NCBI RefSeq assembly: GCF_030499575.1
Contig: NZ_JASTLC010000001.1
Location: 2,001,001 to 2,065,000 of the forward strand
DNA from: Streptomyces sp. DG2A-72
GTDB taxonomy: Bacteria; Actinomycetota; Actinomycetes; Streptomycetales; Streptomycetaceae
Reading direction: 5' to 3'
DNA length: 64,000 nucleotides
How positions within the stretch are numbered: position 1 is the stretch's first letter; every line of letters starts with the position of its first letter. The notes under the pieces were generated by a model. The model was not told the origin of the DNA. It did not search any database and was given only the letters and a program-made list of their open reading frames with translations. The position numbers and the translations under genes are program-made. Shown one piece after another: positions 8,637 through 20,868 of this stretch.

Positions 8637-9555
8637 TCGTGTCAGTGAGCTCCATGGGCTCCAGCACCTCAAACTCGAAGCCCATCAGCATCACGTGAAT
8701 GACCATCACGTCGAGACTCGCGGCCCCGGTGCGCAGGACGCAGCTGTTCTCGCCGTCGGGCTCCAGCACCCCGGCCGACGGCGAGATCTGCTCGGCCGCC
8801 TCCGCGAGGGGCACCAGCAGCCGCACGACGGCGTGCGAGGCGTACGCGCGCGTGGAGACCCCTTGGGAGACATACGCGGCGAGGTCGTCGGCGGGCGGCT
8901 TGCGCGGGGTGAAACGCGGGCCGTGCGGCGGCTTCGGGGTGATGCGGTCGACGCGGAACGTACGCCAGTCGTCGCGGTCCAGGTCCCAGGCGACCAGGTA
9001 CCAGCGGCGCTCGGTGCACACCAGGCGGTGCGGTTCGACGGTACGGCGGGTCACGGCTCCTTCGTGCGTGCGGTACTCGAAGCGCAGTCTCTCGGCGTCC
9101 CGGCAGAGGTTGGCCAGCTCGGTGAGGACGGCCGGGTCGACGGCGGAGGGCTGGGGGCCGCGCAGCATCGGCACGGTGAAGGCGTTCAGGGCGCCCACGC
9201 GGCGGCGCAGCCGGCTCGGCAGGACCTGTTCGAGCTTGGCGAGGGCCCGTACGGAGGTCTCGCCGATGCCCTCGATGCCCTGTCCGGCGGCCGTGCGCAG
9301 CCCGACGGCGACGGCCACCGCCTCGTCGTCGTCCAGGAGCAGCGGTGGCAGCTCGGCGCCCGCGCCCAGCTGATAGCCGCCGCCCGTGCCGGGGCTGGCG
9401 TTGACGGGATAGCCCAGCTCGCGCAGCCGGTCCACGTCCCGGCGCACCGTGCGCGGCGTGACGCCGAGCCGCTCGGCCAGGTCGGCGCCGGACCATTCGC
9501 GGTGGGCCTGGAGGAGCGAGAGCAGGCGCAGCAGTCGTGCCGAGGTCTCCAACAT
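8527..9555 (-). CDS. WYL-domain transcriptional regulator (YafY type)
   Basis: 342-aa regulator. The N-terminal winged helix-turn-helix (residues 1-60) reads [27 protein letters not shown] linker follows, then the WYL domain (about 140-310) containing [20 protein letters not shown], which binds ligands or nucleic acid in this family. The C-terminal WCX segment ends at LSRAL; about 28 further residues, rich in Arg and Gly, are encoded antisense to the end of ctaD (8527-8636). ATG 9555 opens with the usual [15 protein letters not shown]. Such regulators often repress neighbouring genes or respond to DNA damage; its target is not evident. A perfect 8-bp inverted repeat lies 21 nt upstream of the start. 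Confidence 0.88.
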   Translation of the reverse strand: MLETSARLLRLLSLLQAHREWSGADLAERLGVTPRTVRRDVDRLRELGYPVNASPGTGGGYQLGAGAELPPLLLDDDEAVAVAVGLRTAAGQGIEGIGETSVRALAKLEQVLPSRLRRRVGALNAFTVPMLRGPQPSAVDPAVLTELANLCRDAERLRFEYRTHEGAVTRRTVEPHRLVCTERRWYLVAWDLDRDDWRTFRVDRITPKPPHGPRFTPRKPPADDLAAYVSQGVSTRAYASHAVVRLLVPLAEAAEQISPSAGVLEPDGENSCVLRTGAASLDVMVIHVMLMGFEFEVLEPMELTDTIRTARDRLSRALERAPRTRDDAGRTPGTRSGSGAVS

Positions 9556-9575
9556 GGTCGTGAGTCTGCCAGCCC

Positions 9576-9598
9576 TTGCGGACAGGCATGGTCCGCAA
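9576..9598. promoter_or_regulatory. inverted repeat between WYL regulator and substrate-binding protein gene
   Basis: TTGCGGAC (9576-9583) and GTCCGCAA (9591-9598) form a perfect 8-bp dyad with a 7-nt loop. It lies upstream of the WYL regulator start and just after the stop of the binding-protein gene. It could be an operator for autoregulation or a weak terminator; the sequence alone does not decide. Confidence 0.4.
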
Positions 9599-9603
9599 AG
9601 TCG

Positions 9604-10899
9604 TCATTGCTCGTACGGCAGTTGCGGCACGTCGAAGCACGTGTCGTTCATGTCTCCCTGGGAGACCCAGCCCTTGCCGTCCTGCCAGCGGGCCACCGAC
9701 AGACAGGTCCTGCGGGTCTGGGGCGGCTCGGCCAGCCGCTCGAAGCGGACCGGAACCAGCAGCCCGTCGGCGGTGTAGCCCTCGCTGCGGTTCATGAAGT
9801 CGTCGACACACGCGCGCGTGACGCCCTCCTGGGCACAGGACCGGGCCGCCTCCGTGAACCACGCCGCGGCGGCCCACCCCTCCAACTGCCACTGGGAGTG
9901 CGTCTTCAGCCCCTCGGTGGCGTCCCGGAACTCCCGTACGGCCTCATGGTCCGTGTCCTCGTGGTTCCGGCTGGATCCGTTCGCCCACAGGGCGTTGCGG
10001 CAGCGCGGCGAGTCCTTGTAGTCGTCGGGGACGGCGGACGTCCAGTTCTGTACGTTCGTGACCTTGGCGGTGACCTCGGCGCCGACGTCGTCCATCGCCT
10101 TGCACAGCTGGGCGTTGCCGTGCCCGTCGATCGCGTCGAAGACGAGGTCGGCGCCCTGGTCCTTGAGGTCGGCCGCCACGGCACGGAAGTTGGGCAGCGC
10201 GAAGTCGACCTGCTCGGTGACGACCTTGTAGCCCTCGGCCTTCAGCCCTCGCTCGACGAGCCGGGCGTAGGCGGCGGACGCGGCCTGGTTGTACGAGACG
10301 ACGGCGGCCGTGCGGGCGCCGTGCTCGCGCTTGAAGTACCGGTAGACCTCGGTGCCGCCGTACTGCTTGCCGTCCCAGCCGGTCGTGCCGTCGCGGGGCG
10401 CGAGGCTGCCGTAGATGCCGTAGAGGTGCGGCCAGGTGTCGTAGGCGGCGCCGATGGGCTGGCCGCCGATGTCGGGCACGCGCGCGCGTGAGACACGGGA
10501 GGCGCCCGCGTAGTCGAGCGCGGTGGTGGCGACCAGGGCGACGACCTCGTCCTCGTCGATGAGCTGGTGCACGCACTCGTTGTTGCCGACCCCGCTGCCG
10601 CCGTCGTCGCACAGGCGCACCTCGACCGGGCGCCCGTCGATGCCCCCGCGCGCGTTGAGGCGGTCGAAGTAGGCCTTCGCGCCGTCGCGCGGGCCGGTGA
10701 AGGCGTTGCCGCCGACGGGGCTGGTGGCGCTGGTGATGATGCCGACGAGCAGCGGCGCACCGGCGGTCGCCTGCGGGGTCGTACGGCCGTCGCTCTCGAA
10801 GTCGCTCTCCGGCAGGCGGCTGCCGCAGGCCGTGCTCAGGGCGAGCAGCAGCACCGCCGAGAGGGCCTCAGCAACCCGGGAGGGCCGACGCCGAGGCAT
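9604..10899 (-). CDS. ABC transporter substrate-binding lipoprotein, branched-chain amino acid type
   Basis: 431-aa exported lipoprotein. The N-terminus MPRRRPSRVAEALSAVLLLA ends in the lipobox LSTAC, so Cys25 is lipidated. The mature part has the periplasmic-binding-protein type 1 fold of the LivJ group: LLVGIITSATSPVGG, DGAKAYFDRLNARGGIDG and LCDDGG near the start. It should bind a small polar ligand outside the membrane and deliver it to the fused permease encoded divergently at 12033. The ATG at 10899 overlaps the upstream lipoprotein gene by 32 nt, showing tight coupling. Ligand identity cannot be told from sequence. Confidence 0.85.
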   Translation of the reverse strand: MPRRRPSRVAEALSAVLLLALSTACGSRLPESDFESDGRTTPQATAGAPLLVGIITSATSPVGGNAFTGPRDGAKAYFDRLNARGGIDGRPVEVRLCDDGGSGVGNNECVHQLIDEDEVVALVATTALDYAGASRVSRARVPDIGGQPIGAAYDTWPHLYGIYGSLAPRDGTTGWDGKQYGGTEVYRYFKREHGARTAAVVSYNQAASAAYARLVERGLKAEGYKVVTEQVDFALPNFRAVAADLKDQGADLVFDAIDGHGNAQLCKAMDDVGAEVTAKVTNVQNWTSAVPDDYKDSPRCRNALWANGSSRNHEDTDHEAVREFRDATEGLKTHSQWQLEGWAAAAWFTEAARSCAQEGVTRACVDDFMNRSEGYTADGLLVPVRFERLAEPPQTRRTCLSVARWQDGKGWVSQGDMNDTCFDVPQLPYEQ

Positions 10900-11425
10900 T
10901 GCCGCTCATGCTCACCAGCGCGCACAGGGTCTTGGCGGACACCTTCCAGGCGCCGTCCTGCTCGACCGCCGTTCCGGAGGCGCCGGGCAGTGCGGTGGCG
11001 CCCTTGAGCGTCAGGTCGTACGTCACGTTCGCCTCGGTCGGCGAGGTGAACTCGACCGCGGTGACCTTCGCCTGGACCTGCCCGCCGCGTTCGTCGCCGC
11101 TGAAGGCCGCCAGCACGGGGGCCATCCGGTCGCCGTTCTCGAGGACGGACTGCTTGTCCTGTGCCGAGGTCGCCGGATCGAAGAACTTCTGCCAGTTCTG
11201 CTCGATCTCCCGCTCGGCCGCCGCCGTGTCGGCGGGCCCCGACGCGGCCGGACTCGTCGGCTGCTCGGTCTGCTCGACGGTCGGTGTCGGCAGCGGTGTC
11301 TCGCTGCCACCGCCCTCGTCGTCGCCGCAGGCCGCGAGGGCCGGGGCGAGGAGGAGGAGCAACGCGGCCACGATCGCGGTACCGCGTCCTGCGCTCCCCC
11401 GCCTGAGGTCGCTCCCGAGAACCAT
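10868..11425 (-). CDS. small secreted lipoprotein, unknown function
   Basis: 185-aa protein with signal peptide GTAIVAALLLLLAPALAACG, lipobox LAAC and an Asp/Gly/Ser then Pro/Thr-rich linker. It continues into a compact alpha+beta domain with EIEQNWQKFFDPATSAQDK and VENGDRMAPVLAAF-like segments, resembling NTF2-like/DUF4878 lipoproteins. ATG 11425 is chosen because GGTGAG precedes it and the signal peptide follows directly; a longer frame upstream has no ribosome site. It precedes and overlaps the binding-protein gene by 32 nt, so it may help that transport system at the membrane surface. Confidence 0.75.
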   Translation of the reverse strand: MVLGSDLRRGSAGRGTAIVAALLLLLAPALAACGDDEGGGSETPLPTPTVEQTEQPTSPAASGPADTAAAEREIEQNWQKFFDPATSAQDKQSVLENGDRMAPVLAAFSGDERGGQVQAKVTAVEFTSPTEANVTYDLTLKGATALPGASGTAVEQDGAWKVSAKTLCALVSMSGNASASALPGC

Positions 11426-11482
11426 CTGGCTCACCACCGGGTGTCGGTCCGGGCCGGGTGCGCCCGGTGCTTTCAGGGTCAG

Positions 11483-11504
11483 CTTGCAGAAGGCATAGTG
11501 CAAG
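11483..11504. promoter_or_regulatory. inverted repeat in the divergent ABC-system promoter region
   Basis: CTTGCA (11483-11488) and TGCAAG (11499-11504) are perfect arms separated by 10 nt. They sit in the 131-nt space between the leftward lipoprotein/binding-protein genes and the rightward membrane-protein/permease genes. The position fits an operator controlling both directions. No regulator gene is adjacent, apart from the WYL gene further left. Confidence 0.4.
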
Positions 11505-11556
11505 TCCATTGGCCGACATGGAATATCGCCAGAGACATGACGTGTGGGAGCCAGAG

Positions 11557-12033
11557 ATGCGGACAGCCCGACTGCCGACCGTGCACCCCGTCCTCTGGGC
11601 CGGCTGGGCGGCGCTCGCCGCGGGCGCGGTGCTGTGTGTGATCGGCTGGTACGGCATCTCGGGCGAGCGGTTCGCCGAGCGGCAGCTGCCCTATCTCGCG
11701 TCCTGCACGGTCCCCGGAGCCGCGTTGATCATCGCCGGTGCGGTGCTGCTGACGCATGGCCGCAGCGCGCTCGCCGCCGCGCGCGTGGAGGAGCTGTACG
11801 GCCTGCTGGTCGCCTCGGAGCCTGACGGCACGGTGGACTCCGGGCAGGCGGCGGCCTCGCCCCTCGCGGTCAGCGCGGATCTGCTGATGGTGCCGGGCGG
11901 CACGCTGTTCCACCGCGCGGACTGCCCGTTGGTCGCCGGGAAGGCGGAGGCAGTGCCGGTGGACGGGAAGCTGGTGGCGAGCGGCGAGCTGGGGCCCTGC
12001 CCGATCTGTGAGCCCGCCGAAGCAGACGGCTGA
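11557..12033 (+). CDS. two-helix membrane protein with C-terminal cysteine motif
   Basis: 158-aa protein with two membrane helices (about residues 10-32 and 48-68) and a cytoplasmic C-terminal domain. That domain contains GTLFHRADCPLVAGK and GPCPIC, a His/Cys arrangement that resembles a small metal-binding or Ada-like recognition fold. The start ATG 11557 has GGAG 6 nt upstream. Its stop shares one base with the ATG of the transporter fusion at 12033, so it is almost surely in the same operon and may assist the transporter. I do not recognise a named family. Confidence 0.7.
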   Translation: MRTARLPTVHPVLWAGWAALAAGAVLCVIGWYGISGERFAERQLPYLASCTVPGAALIIAGAVLLTHGRSALAAARVEELYGLLVASEPDGTVDSGQAAASPLAVSADLLMVPGGTLFHRADCPLVAGKAEAVPVDGKLVASGELGPCPICEPAEADG

Positions 12034-14761
12034 TGTCGTCCCTCACGTACGACCTCACGCTCGCCGGTCTGTCGGTCGGCAGCGCCGCCGCGCTCACCGG
12101 GATCGGTCTGATCGTGACGTATCGCGCGACCGGGGTGCTCAACTTCGCGCACGGGGCCATCGCCATGGTGTGTGCGTACGCGCTGCGGCAGTGCGTGGTC
12201 GAGTGGGGCTGGCCGCTGTGGCTCGGCGCGCTGGTGACGCTGGTGGTCCTGGCGCCGGGCCTGGGGGTGGTGCTGGAGCGTTTCGTCTTCCGCCCGCTGT
12301 CTGTGCTCGGCAGCGATCCGGCGCAGACACTGGTGGCGTCGATCGGGGTCTTCGTGCTGCTGGTCGGCGGTGCGGCGCTGGTGTGGGGGCAGGGTGCGCG
12401 GGACGACGCTCCCGAGCTGGTGTCGGCGGACCCTTGGGGACAGCTGGCGGTGGTGGCCGTACTGGCGACCGGTGTCGGTGCGGTGATCCGGTGGACGAGG
12501 TTCGGGCGGGAGCTCAGGGCCGTCGTGGACGACCGGCAGCTGGCCGTGCTCGGCGGGATCGACGCGGACCGGGTGGCGGCGGCCGGCTGGGCGTTCGGGT
12601 CGTTCACGGCGGGTCTGACGGGCGTGCTGCTGGCGCCGTACGTCCGGCTGGACCCGTACGGCCTGCCGCTGCTCGTCATGGAGGTCGTCGCGGTCGCGGT
12701 CGCGGCGCGGATGCGCAGTCTGCCGGTCGCGGTCGTGACGGCGCTGGGGATCGGGGTGGCGCAGAGCCAGCTGACGCGCCTTCATCCCTCGGGCTGGGGC
12801 GAACCGTTGCTCCAGGCCGTCGGCGCGAACCTGTTCGTGGTGGCGCTGCTGAGCGCGGCCCTCGTCCTGCCCCGCGTCGGCACCCGGGACGCACTGCCGC
12901 GCACGGCCACCGCGCGCGTGCCGACCCCGCCGGGCGCCTGGATCGTGGCGGTGGTCCTGTTCCTGCTGCCGCTGGGCTTCGCGGGCTCGGACCTCCATAC
13001 GTCGGTGCAGGTGCCGGCGCTGGGCGTGGTGCTCCTCTCCCTGGTGGTCGTCACGGGCCGCGGCGGCCAGATCTCGCTCGGCCAAGCGGCGTACGCGGGC
13101 CTGGGCGCCCTCTTCACCGCCCTGCTCGCGGCGGGCCGCTTCCCCGGCCTGCCCCGCCTGCCGGAACTGGCCGCGCTGGCGGTGGCGGTGCTCCTGGTAG
13201 CGCCCCTCGGCCTGCTCACCGGCTGGCCGGCGATCAGCCGCCAGGGCCTCGCCCAGGCGCTGGCGACCTTCGCGGTCGGCGTGGGCGTGAGCCGCTTCGT
13301 GTTCGCGCAGCCGTACGCCACGTCGGGCCTTTCGCTGGACCGCCCGGCGGGCTTCGACGGAGACCGCGCGTACTACGTCCTGGAGTTGGCCCTGCTGGCA
13401 GCCGCGCTCCTCGCGACGCACGCGCTGCGCAGGGGCCGTACGGGCAGAGCTCTCGCGGCCATGCGCGACCACGAGTCGGGCGCGTCGGCGGCAGGCGTAA
13501 AGGTCCCGTCCCTCAAGCTCCTGGCCTTCGTCTCCGGCGCCGCCCTGGCCGCCCTCGGCGGCGGAATGCTCGGCATGGGGCTCCGCGCCTTCGACCCCGG
13601 CGCCTACGACCCCGTACGCGGCCTGCTGTGGTTCGCGGCGGTGGTGGTCCTGGGCGCCGACTCCACCCTGGGCGCACTGGCAGCGGCTGCCCTCCTGGTC
13701 GGCCTGGACGCGGGGGCGCGAGGCGGAGTGGCAGCGGCCCTGATCGGCGTGCTGGCGGTGCTGGTCGGCCGGTTCCCCGGAGGACCGTACGAGGCACTGC
13801 GAACGGCGACGCGACGCCTACGACCACGGCGGAACGCGACACTGACGACGGCGGGGGTGGAGCTACGCAGGCGCCTGCGACGACCGGAACAAGACCGGGC
13901 CCCTCACCCGGAACCGACGACCGCGACGACGAACGACGGCACAGCCACGGCTACGACAGCCGACACGAGGCTGCGTCAGGGGCTACCCACAGGCCACATC
14001 AGCGCCCAGTCCCCACAACAACCACCCGCACCCGACGACGGAAGTGGCACGGGTGGTGCGGGTGGGAGCCCCGACCCGGTCCTCACCACCCGCCACCTCC
14101 ACGCCCACTACGGCGGCTTCACCGCACTCGACGACATCGACCTCGACGTCCTCCGAGGCCGGATCACCGCCATCGTCGGCCCCAACGGCGCAGGCAAGAG
14201 CACCCTGTTCCACTGCCTCGCCGGCACCCTGCGCCCCGCACAGGGCCACGTACGGCTCGACGACCGGGACATCACCCGGCTGCCCGCACACGCCCGCACC
14301 CGGCTCGGCATCGCACGGACGTTCCAGCAGCTGGCCGTTTTCCCCTCGTTGACGGTGGCCGAAAATGTTCGCGTGGGCGCCGAGCAGGGGCGGATCGCCG
14401 ATCAGACGGCCGTAGAGCGGACGCTGAGGCTGTTCGGTCTGGACGGGCCGGTCCGGGAGCTTCCCGCCGCGGGCCTGCCCACCGGCACCCTGCGCAGGGT
14501 GGAGCTGGCGCGAGCCCTCGCGGGCAGCCCGCGCGTGCTGCTGCTCGACGAGCCCGCCGCGGGCCTGGACACCCCCGAAGTGACCGCGCTGGCCCGCATC
14601 CTGAAGGCCCTCGCCGCCGACGGCACCGCCCTGCTCGTCGTCGAGCACGATCTCGACCTGGTCGCCGACCTCGCCGACGTCGTACACGTCATGGCGGCGG
14701 GCCGCATCGTCTCCTCCGGCCCGCCCGACCGCGTACTGGACACGCTGGAGGCGGCCGGCCG

Positions 14762-14765
<4 letters not shown>
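12033..14765 (+). CDS. fused ABC transporter: two permease domains plus ATPase (LivH-LivM-LivG order)
   Basis: 910-aa protein joining three parts normally encoded by separate genes. Residues 1-290 form a LivH-type permease (GIGLIVTYRATGVLNFAHGA). Residues 295-595 form a LivM-type permease (GRGGQISLGQAAYAGLGA). A Thr/Pro/Arg-rich linker spans about 595-675. The LivG-type ATPase fills 680-910, with Walker A VGPNGAGKST, Walker B VLLLDEPAAGLD and the H-loop VVEHDLD. The usual LSGGQ/LSYGQ signature reads LPTGTLRRVELARAL, a clear departure. The protein should import amino acids or a related ligand with the binding protein at 9604. The stop overlaps the next ATPase start (ATGA). No frameshift artefact is needed: the frame is open throughout with normal codon use. 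Confidence 0.88.
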
Positions 14766-16010
<1,245 letters not shown>

Positions 16011-16043
16011 CTAAGCAGTGCGCCTCGTACGGCCGCCGCGGCG

Positions 16044-16087
16044 CGTCCGGTGTGCCGAGGGGCCCCACCCGGTCGGCGCACCGGACG
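16044..16087 (-). terminator. terminator hairpin after the second Rpf gene
   Basis: Arms 16044-16058 and 16073-16087 (CGTCCGGTGTGCCGA against TCGGCGCACCGGACG) pair over 15 bp with one G-U, with a 14-nt GC-rich loop. It lies 29 nt past the stop of the gene at 16116-16748. Confidence 0.7.
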
Positions 16088-16115
16088 GGGCCCGTGCCCG
16101 CAGCAGCGGGGCGGC

Positions 16116-17283
<1,168 letters not shown>

Positions 17284-18065
17284 GTGCCGCGCATGCTCGA
17301 CGTCAGCGACGACGTACGCGCCGAGATCGGCGACGATGAAGCCGACCGGCTGCTCGCCGGAGAGAACGCCCCTGGCAGTTACGACTGCACATCCTGCCGC
17401 ACCCCGGGCGACTCCGAGCAGGAGCGCACCAGCACCGTCCTGTTCATCGGCGACGAGACCGCCGTCCTCGCCTTCGCCCACGCCACCTGCCTGCCCTCGC
17501 AGGTCGTCCAGGTCACCGAGGAGCAGCTGCGGGGCGCGGTGCGCTCCATCAGCGGCGACACCGTGGACCTGGAGCCCGACAAGATCGTCCCCGAGCAGGC
17601 CGTGCTCGGCGTGACCAGCGGACTCGTCCTGATCGCCGGTGAGTTGCACCCGGCGCTCGTCGTCGAGCCGACCGCGCCCATCGTGCGGCCCGGTGCGACC
17701 GGCGCCGGCGACGACTTTCTGCCGCTGCTCATCGAGCAGGGTTTCATGCCGCTCACGGCGATCGAGTCGGTGCCGTCGGTGTTGCACGGCTGGTCGGTGC
17801 TGCTGGCGATGGGGCAGTTGCATGCGGTGCTGCAGCCGGGTCCCTCCGGGGGCAGCCGGTCGCGTGGTGGCAGGCGCATCAGCCGTTGCAGGTGACCGAT
17901 GGGTGGCGGACCGCCGCGAACAAGCATCAGCAGGTACTGATGTTCGCGGCGCCGGTGGGGGCGATCGGGCGGCAGCCGCGGGAGGATCTGTTGCGGGATG
18001 CGCTGGACAAGGCGGCGGCGAATGGGAAGTTGGTCGCGGCGGCGTTGCCTCTGGCTGGGACGTGA
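17284..18065 (+). pseudogene. conserved actinobacterial protein, interrupted by a frameshift
   Basis: GTG 17284 has GAGGGAG 6 nt upstream and opens VPRMLDVSDDVRAEIGDDEADRLL. About 190 codons of good coding sequence follow (a CTSCRTPGD cysteine pair, AFAHATCLPSQVVQVTEE). At the run of five G at 17848-17852 the frame breaks: the reading frame then ends at 17895, while the next frame continues as QPVAWWQAHQPLQVTDGWR, NKHQQVLMFAAPVGAIGRQP and stops with TGA at 18063-18065. One extra G would give a single 260-residue protein. The break is therefore either a real deletion or a sequencing error in a homopolymer. The family is unknown to me; the N-terminal CxxC-type pair could bind metal. Confidence 0.75.
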
Positions 18066-18101
18066 GTGCGCCTAATGTCCGGGGGCCACTTGTGGCTTGG
18101 C

Positions 18102-18146
18102 GGCTGCGGGTTCGTTGTGGCTTGTCGCGCAGTTCCCCGCGCCCCT
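18102..18146 (+). repeat. 45-nt dispersed intergenic repeat, copy 1
   Basis: The 45-nt segment beginning GGCTGCGGGTTCGTTGTGGC and ending TTCCCCGCGCCCCT recurs identically in reverse orientation at 51644-51688. It is intergenic in both places. CGCGCAGTTCCCCGCG inside it can fold as a small hairpin. From memory, near-identical sequences are scattered in many Streptomyces genomes. Confidence 0.85.
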
Positions 18147-18240
18147 GACGGGGCGTCGTATGCGCCCCTAATGCATCAGTGACCTGCGATATCGGATTCT
18201 GCGGCCGCATCTCTTGTGGCTTGGTCTCGTTTGGACATAC

Positions 18241-18624
18241 GTGCACGCATACGACGTTCCCCGCCGCCCGTCCTTCTCGTCGATTCCGTCCGCTCGGGCG
18301 GCTGCGGAGAGTTCGGGTGGGTCATCGGCCACGCCGATCTACGACGAGCTCTACGCCGAGTACGTCAAGTCCTTCCGTACGTTGCCGGGTGACCGCAGGG
18401 GCGAGGAGGAGTTCGGGTTTGTCGCGTTCGGGTATCTCGATCACGGCGGATCCGGTCCGGGTTCGTGCAGCAGCTCGTACGGCGCCTACAGCATGGGGGC
18501 GTACAGCACCCGGCACGGCGGCGGGCAGCAGTCGCAGTGGCAGCGGGTCGGGCAGCTCCGGCCGCAGGGTGCGGGCATGCACCATGTACCGGCGCTGCCG
18601 CCGGGGCCGCGGCGCGGCATCTGA
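18241..18624 (+). CDS. hypothetical Streptomyces protein
   Basis: 127 aa if GTG 18241 is the start; a TTG nine codons earlier is an alternative, and neither has a good ribosome site. The protein contains SATPIYDELYAEYVKSFRTL and EEFGFVAFGYLD and ends in a Gly/Gln/Ser-rich tail (SMGAYSTRHGGGQQSQWQR, VPALPPGPRRGI). No membrane segment, signal peptide or catalytic motif is visible. Third-position GC is high across the frame, supporting real coding. It converges on der with a terminator between. Confidence 0.6.
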   Translation: MHAYDVPRRPSFSSIPSARAAAESSGGSSATPIYDELYAEYVKSFRTLPGDRRGEEEFGFVAFGYLDHGGSGPGSCSSSYGAYSMGAYSTRHGGGQQSQWQRVGQLRPQGAGMHHVPALPPGPRRGI

Positions 18625-18634
18625 GGTGTGAAGG

Positions 18635-18666
18635 GAAAGGGCGGCTCCGGCAGGGGCCGCCCTTTC
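18635..18666. terminator. terminator hairpin between the hypothetical gene and der
   Basis: GAAAGGGCGGC (18635-18645) pairs perfectly with GCCGCCCTTTC (18656-18666) over 11 bp. It lies between two converging stops and probably serves both directions. Confidence 0.8.
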
Positions 18667-18671
18667 GCTGT

Positions 18672-20150
18672 CTACTTCTTCTTCGCGCCGCGCTTCTCGC
18701 GCACCCGCACGGAGATATGGATCGGCGTCCCCTCGAAGCTGAACTCCTCGCGCAGCCGGCGTTCGATGAAGCGCCGGTAGCCCGCCTCGATGAAGCCGGA
18801 GGCGAAGAGCACGAACCGCGGGGGCTTGGTGCCGGCCTGGGTGCCGAAGAGGATACGGGGCTGCTTGCCGCCGCGGACGGGGTGCGGATGGGCGGCGACC
18901 AGTTCGCCGAGGAAGGCGTTGAGGCGTCCGGTCGGGACGCGGGTCTCCCAGCCGTCGAGGGCCGTCTCGATCGCGGGGACCAGCTTCTCCATGTGGCGGC
19001 CGGTGCGCGCGGAGACGTTCACCCGCGGCGCCCACGCCACCTGGCCGAGCTCGGTCTCGATCTCCCGCTCCAGGTAGTAGCGGCGCTCCTCGTCGAGGGT
19101 GTCCCACTTGTTGAAGGCCAGGACGATCGCACGTCCGGCTTCGACGGCCATCGTGACGATGCGCTGGTCCTGCACCGAGATGCTCTCGGAGGCGTCGATG
19201 AGGATCACCGCCACCTCGGCCTTCTCCACGGCGGCCGCGGTGCGCAGCGAGGCGTAGTAGTCGGCGCCCTGCTGGAGGTGGACGCGCTTGCGGATACCGG
19301 CCGTGTCGACGAACTTCCAGGTGACGCCGCCGAGTTCGATCAGCTCGTCGACCGGGTCGCGGGTGGTGCCCGCGACCTCGTTGACGACGACGCGCTCCTC
19401 GCCGGCCACCTTGTTCAGCAGCGAGGACTTGCCGACGTTCGGGCGGCCGATGAGGGCGATGCGGCGTGGTCCGCCGACCCCGGTGCCGAAGGTCTGCGCG
19501 GGCGCCTCAGGGAGCGCCTCCAGGACCTGGTCCAGCATGTTGCCGGTGCCGCGGCCGTGCAGCGCGGAGACCGGGTACGGCTCACCGAGACCGAGCGACC
19601 ACAGGTACGCCGCGTCGGCCTCGCCGCTCGGGCCGTCCACCTTGTTGGCGGCGAGCACCACGGGCTTGCCGGCCTTGCGCAGCAGTCGTACGACCGCCTC
19701 GTCGGTGTCGGTCGCGCCGACCTTGGCGTCGACGACGAACACGACGGCGTCGGCGGCCTCGATGGCGTACTCGGCCTGCGCGGCCACGGAGGCGTCGATG
19801 CCGAGGACGTCCTGCTCCCAGCCGCCGGTGTCGACGACCTTGAAGCGGCGGCCGGCCCACTCGGCCTCGTAGGTGACACGGTCGCGGGTGACGCCCGGCT
19901 TGTCCTCGACGACGGCCTCGCGGCGGCCGATGATGCGGTTCACCAGAGTCGACTTGCCGACGTTCGGCCGGCCGACGACGGCGAGCACCGGCAGCGGGCC
20001 GTGGCCGGCCGCCTCGATCGCGCCCTCCACGTCCTCGAGGTCGAAGCCCTCCTCGACGGCGAGCTCCATGAACTCCGCGTACTCGGCGTCGCCAAGTGCT
20101 CCGTGCTCGTGCTCCTCGCCCGAGCCGTCGGAGTGGATCTGGTCGTTCAT
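18672..20150 (-). CDS. der: ribosome assembly GTPase Der (EngA)
   Basis: 492-aa GTPase needed for maturation of the 50S ribosomal subunit. Two complete G domains are in tandem: first P-loop [15 protein letters not shown] (about residue 60) with DTGG and ANKVD; second P-loop [15 protein letters not shown] (about 235) with DTAGI and FNKWD. A C-terminal KH-like domain follows, ending in a basic KRGAKKK tail. The N-terminal 50 residues are acidic ([20 protein letters not shown]), as in other actinobacterial Der proteins. The start is ATG 20150 (MNDQIHSDG), with ACGAGG upstream; a 22-codon extension is unlikely. It heads the 3' end of a leftward run aroH-tyrA-cmk-plsC-der. Confidence 0.95.
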   Translation of the reverse strand: MNDQIHSDGSGEEHEHGALGDAEYAEFMELAVEEGFDLEDVEGAIEAAGHGPLPVLAVVGRPNVGKSTLVNRIIGRREAVVEDKPGVTRDRVTYEAEWAGRRFKVVDTGGWEQDVLGIDASVAAQAEYAIEAADAVVFVVDAKVGATDTDEAVVRLLRKAGKPVVLAANKVDGPSGEADAAYLWSLGLGEPYPVSALHGRGTGNMLDQVLEALPEAPAQTFGTGVGGPRRIALIGRPNVGKSSLLNKVAGEERVVVNEVAGTTRDPVDELIELGGVTWKFVDTAGIRKRVHLQQGADYYASLRTAAAVEKAEVAVILIDASESISVQDQRIVTMAVEAGRAIVLAFNKWDTLDEERRYYLEREIETELGQVAWAPRVNVSARTGRHMEKLVPAIETALDGWETRVPTGRLNAFLGELVAAHPHPVRGGKQPRILFGTQAGTKPPRFVLFASGFIEAGYRRFIERRLREEFSFEGTPIHISVRVREKRGAKKK

Positions 20151-20223
20151 GAAGTCCGTACCTCGTTCAGTGTGGTGATCGGTGGATCCCCCGATCTCGG
20201 GTGATCCACTACTCAAGTGTCGC

Positions 20224-20868
20224 TCAGCGCCCGGTCAGGCGCCTGGCGTTTTCCAGGTGCGCGGTGAGCTGCTTCTGGATGCGTTCGGTCGCCTCGTCGA
20301 GCGCCTTGCGCGTACGCCGTCCGCTGCCGTCGCCCGCCTCGAAGGGGTCGCCGAAGACGACGTCGATGCGGGAGCGCAGTGCGGGCAGCGCCTTTATCAA
20401 CCGTCCGGGCCGCTCGGTGCTTCCCAGGACGGCGACGGGGACGATCGGGGCGCCGCTGCGCACCGCGAAGTACGCGAGCCCGGATCGCAGCGCGGCGAAG
20501 TCGCCCTCGCCCCGGGTGCCCTCCGGGAAGATGCCGAGCACACCGCCGGCCGCCAGCACGTCCAGGGCCTGGGTGATGGCCGTACGGTCGGCGGTCGAGC
20601 GGTCCACCTCAAGCTGGCCGACGGCCCGCATGAAGGGGGCGAGCGGGCCGACGAACGCTTCCTTCTTGACCAGGAAGTGCGACGCGCGGGGCGCCACGCC
20701 GATGACCATCGGGCCGTCGATGTTGTGCGAGTGGTTGACGGCGAGGATCACCGGGCCGGTCGCGGGGACCCTCCAGCCGCCCAGGACGCGCGGCTTCCAC
20801 AGCCCGTACATCAGGCCGACGCCGATGCGCCGCCCGACCTCCGCGCCCCGCTCCGTTGGTGCCGTCAC
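20224..20868 (-). CDS. 1-acyl-glycerol-3-phosphate acyltransferase family (PlsC-like)
   Basis: 214-aa membrane-associated acyltransferase. The catalytic HX4D box reads [11 protein letters not shown] (His and Asp spaced as required), and the phosphate-binding box is [31 protein letters not shown] near the end also fits. It would acylate lysophosphatidic acid or a related lipid. GTG 20868 overlaps the cmk stop as GTGA, and codons further upstream lie inside cmk. The cmk-plsC-der arrangement is typical for actinobacteria and suggests translational coupling. Confidence 0.88.
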   Translation of the reverse strand: MTAPTERGAEVGRRIGVGLMYGLWKPRVLGGWRVPATGPVILAVNHSHNIDGPMVIGVAPRASHFLVKKEAFVGPLAPFMRAVGQLEVDRSTADRTAITQALDVLAAGGVLGIFPEGTRGEGDFAALRSGLAYFAVRSGAPIVPVAVLGSTERPGRLIKALPALRSRIDVVFGDPFEAGDGSGRRTRKALDEATERIQKQLTAHLENARRLTGR

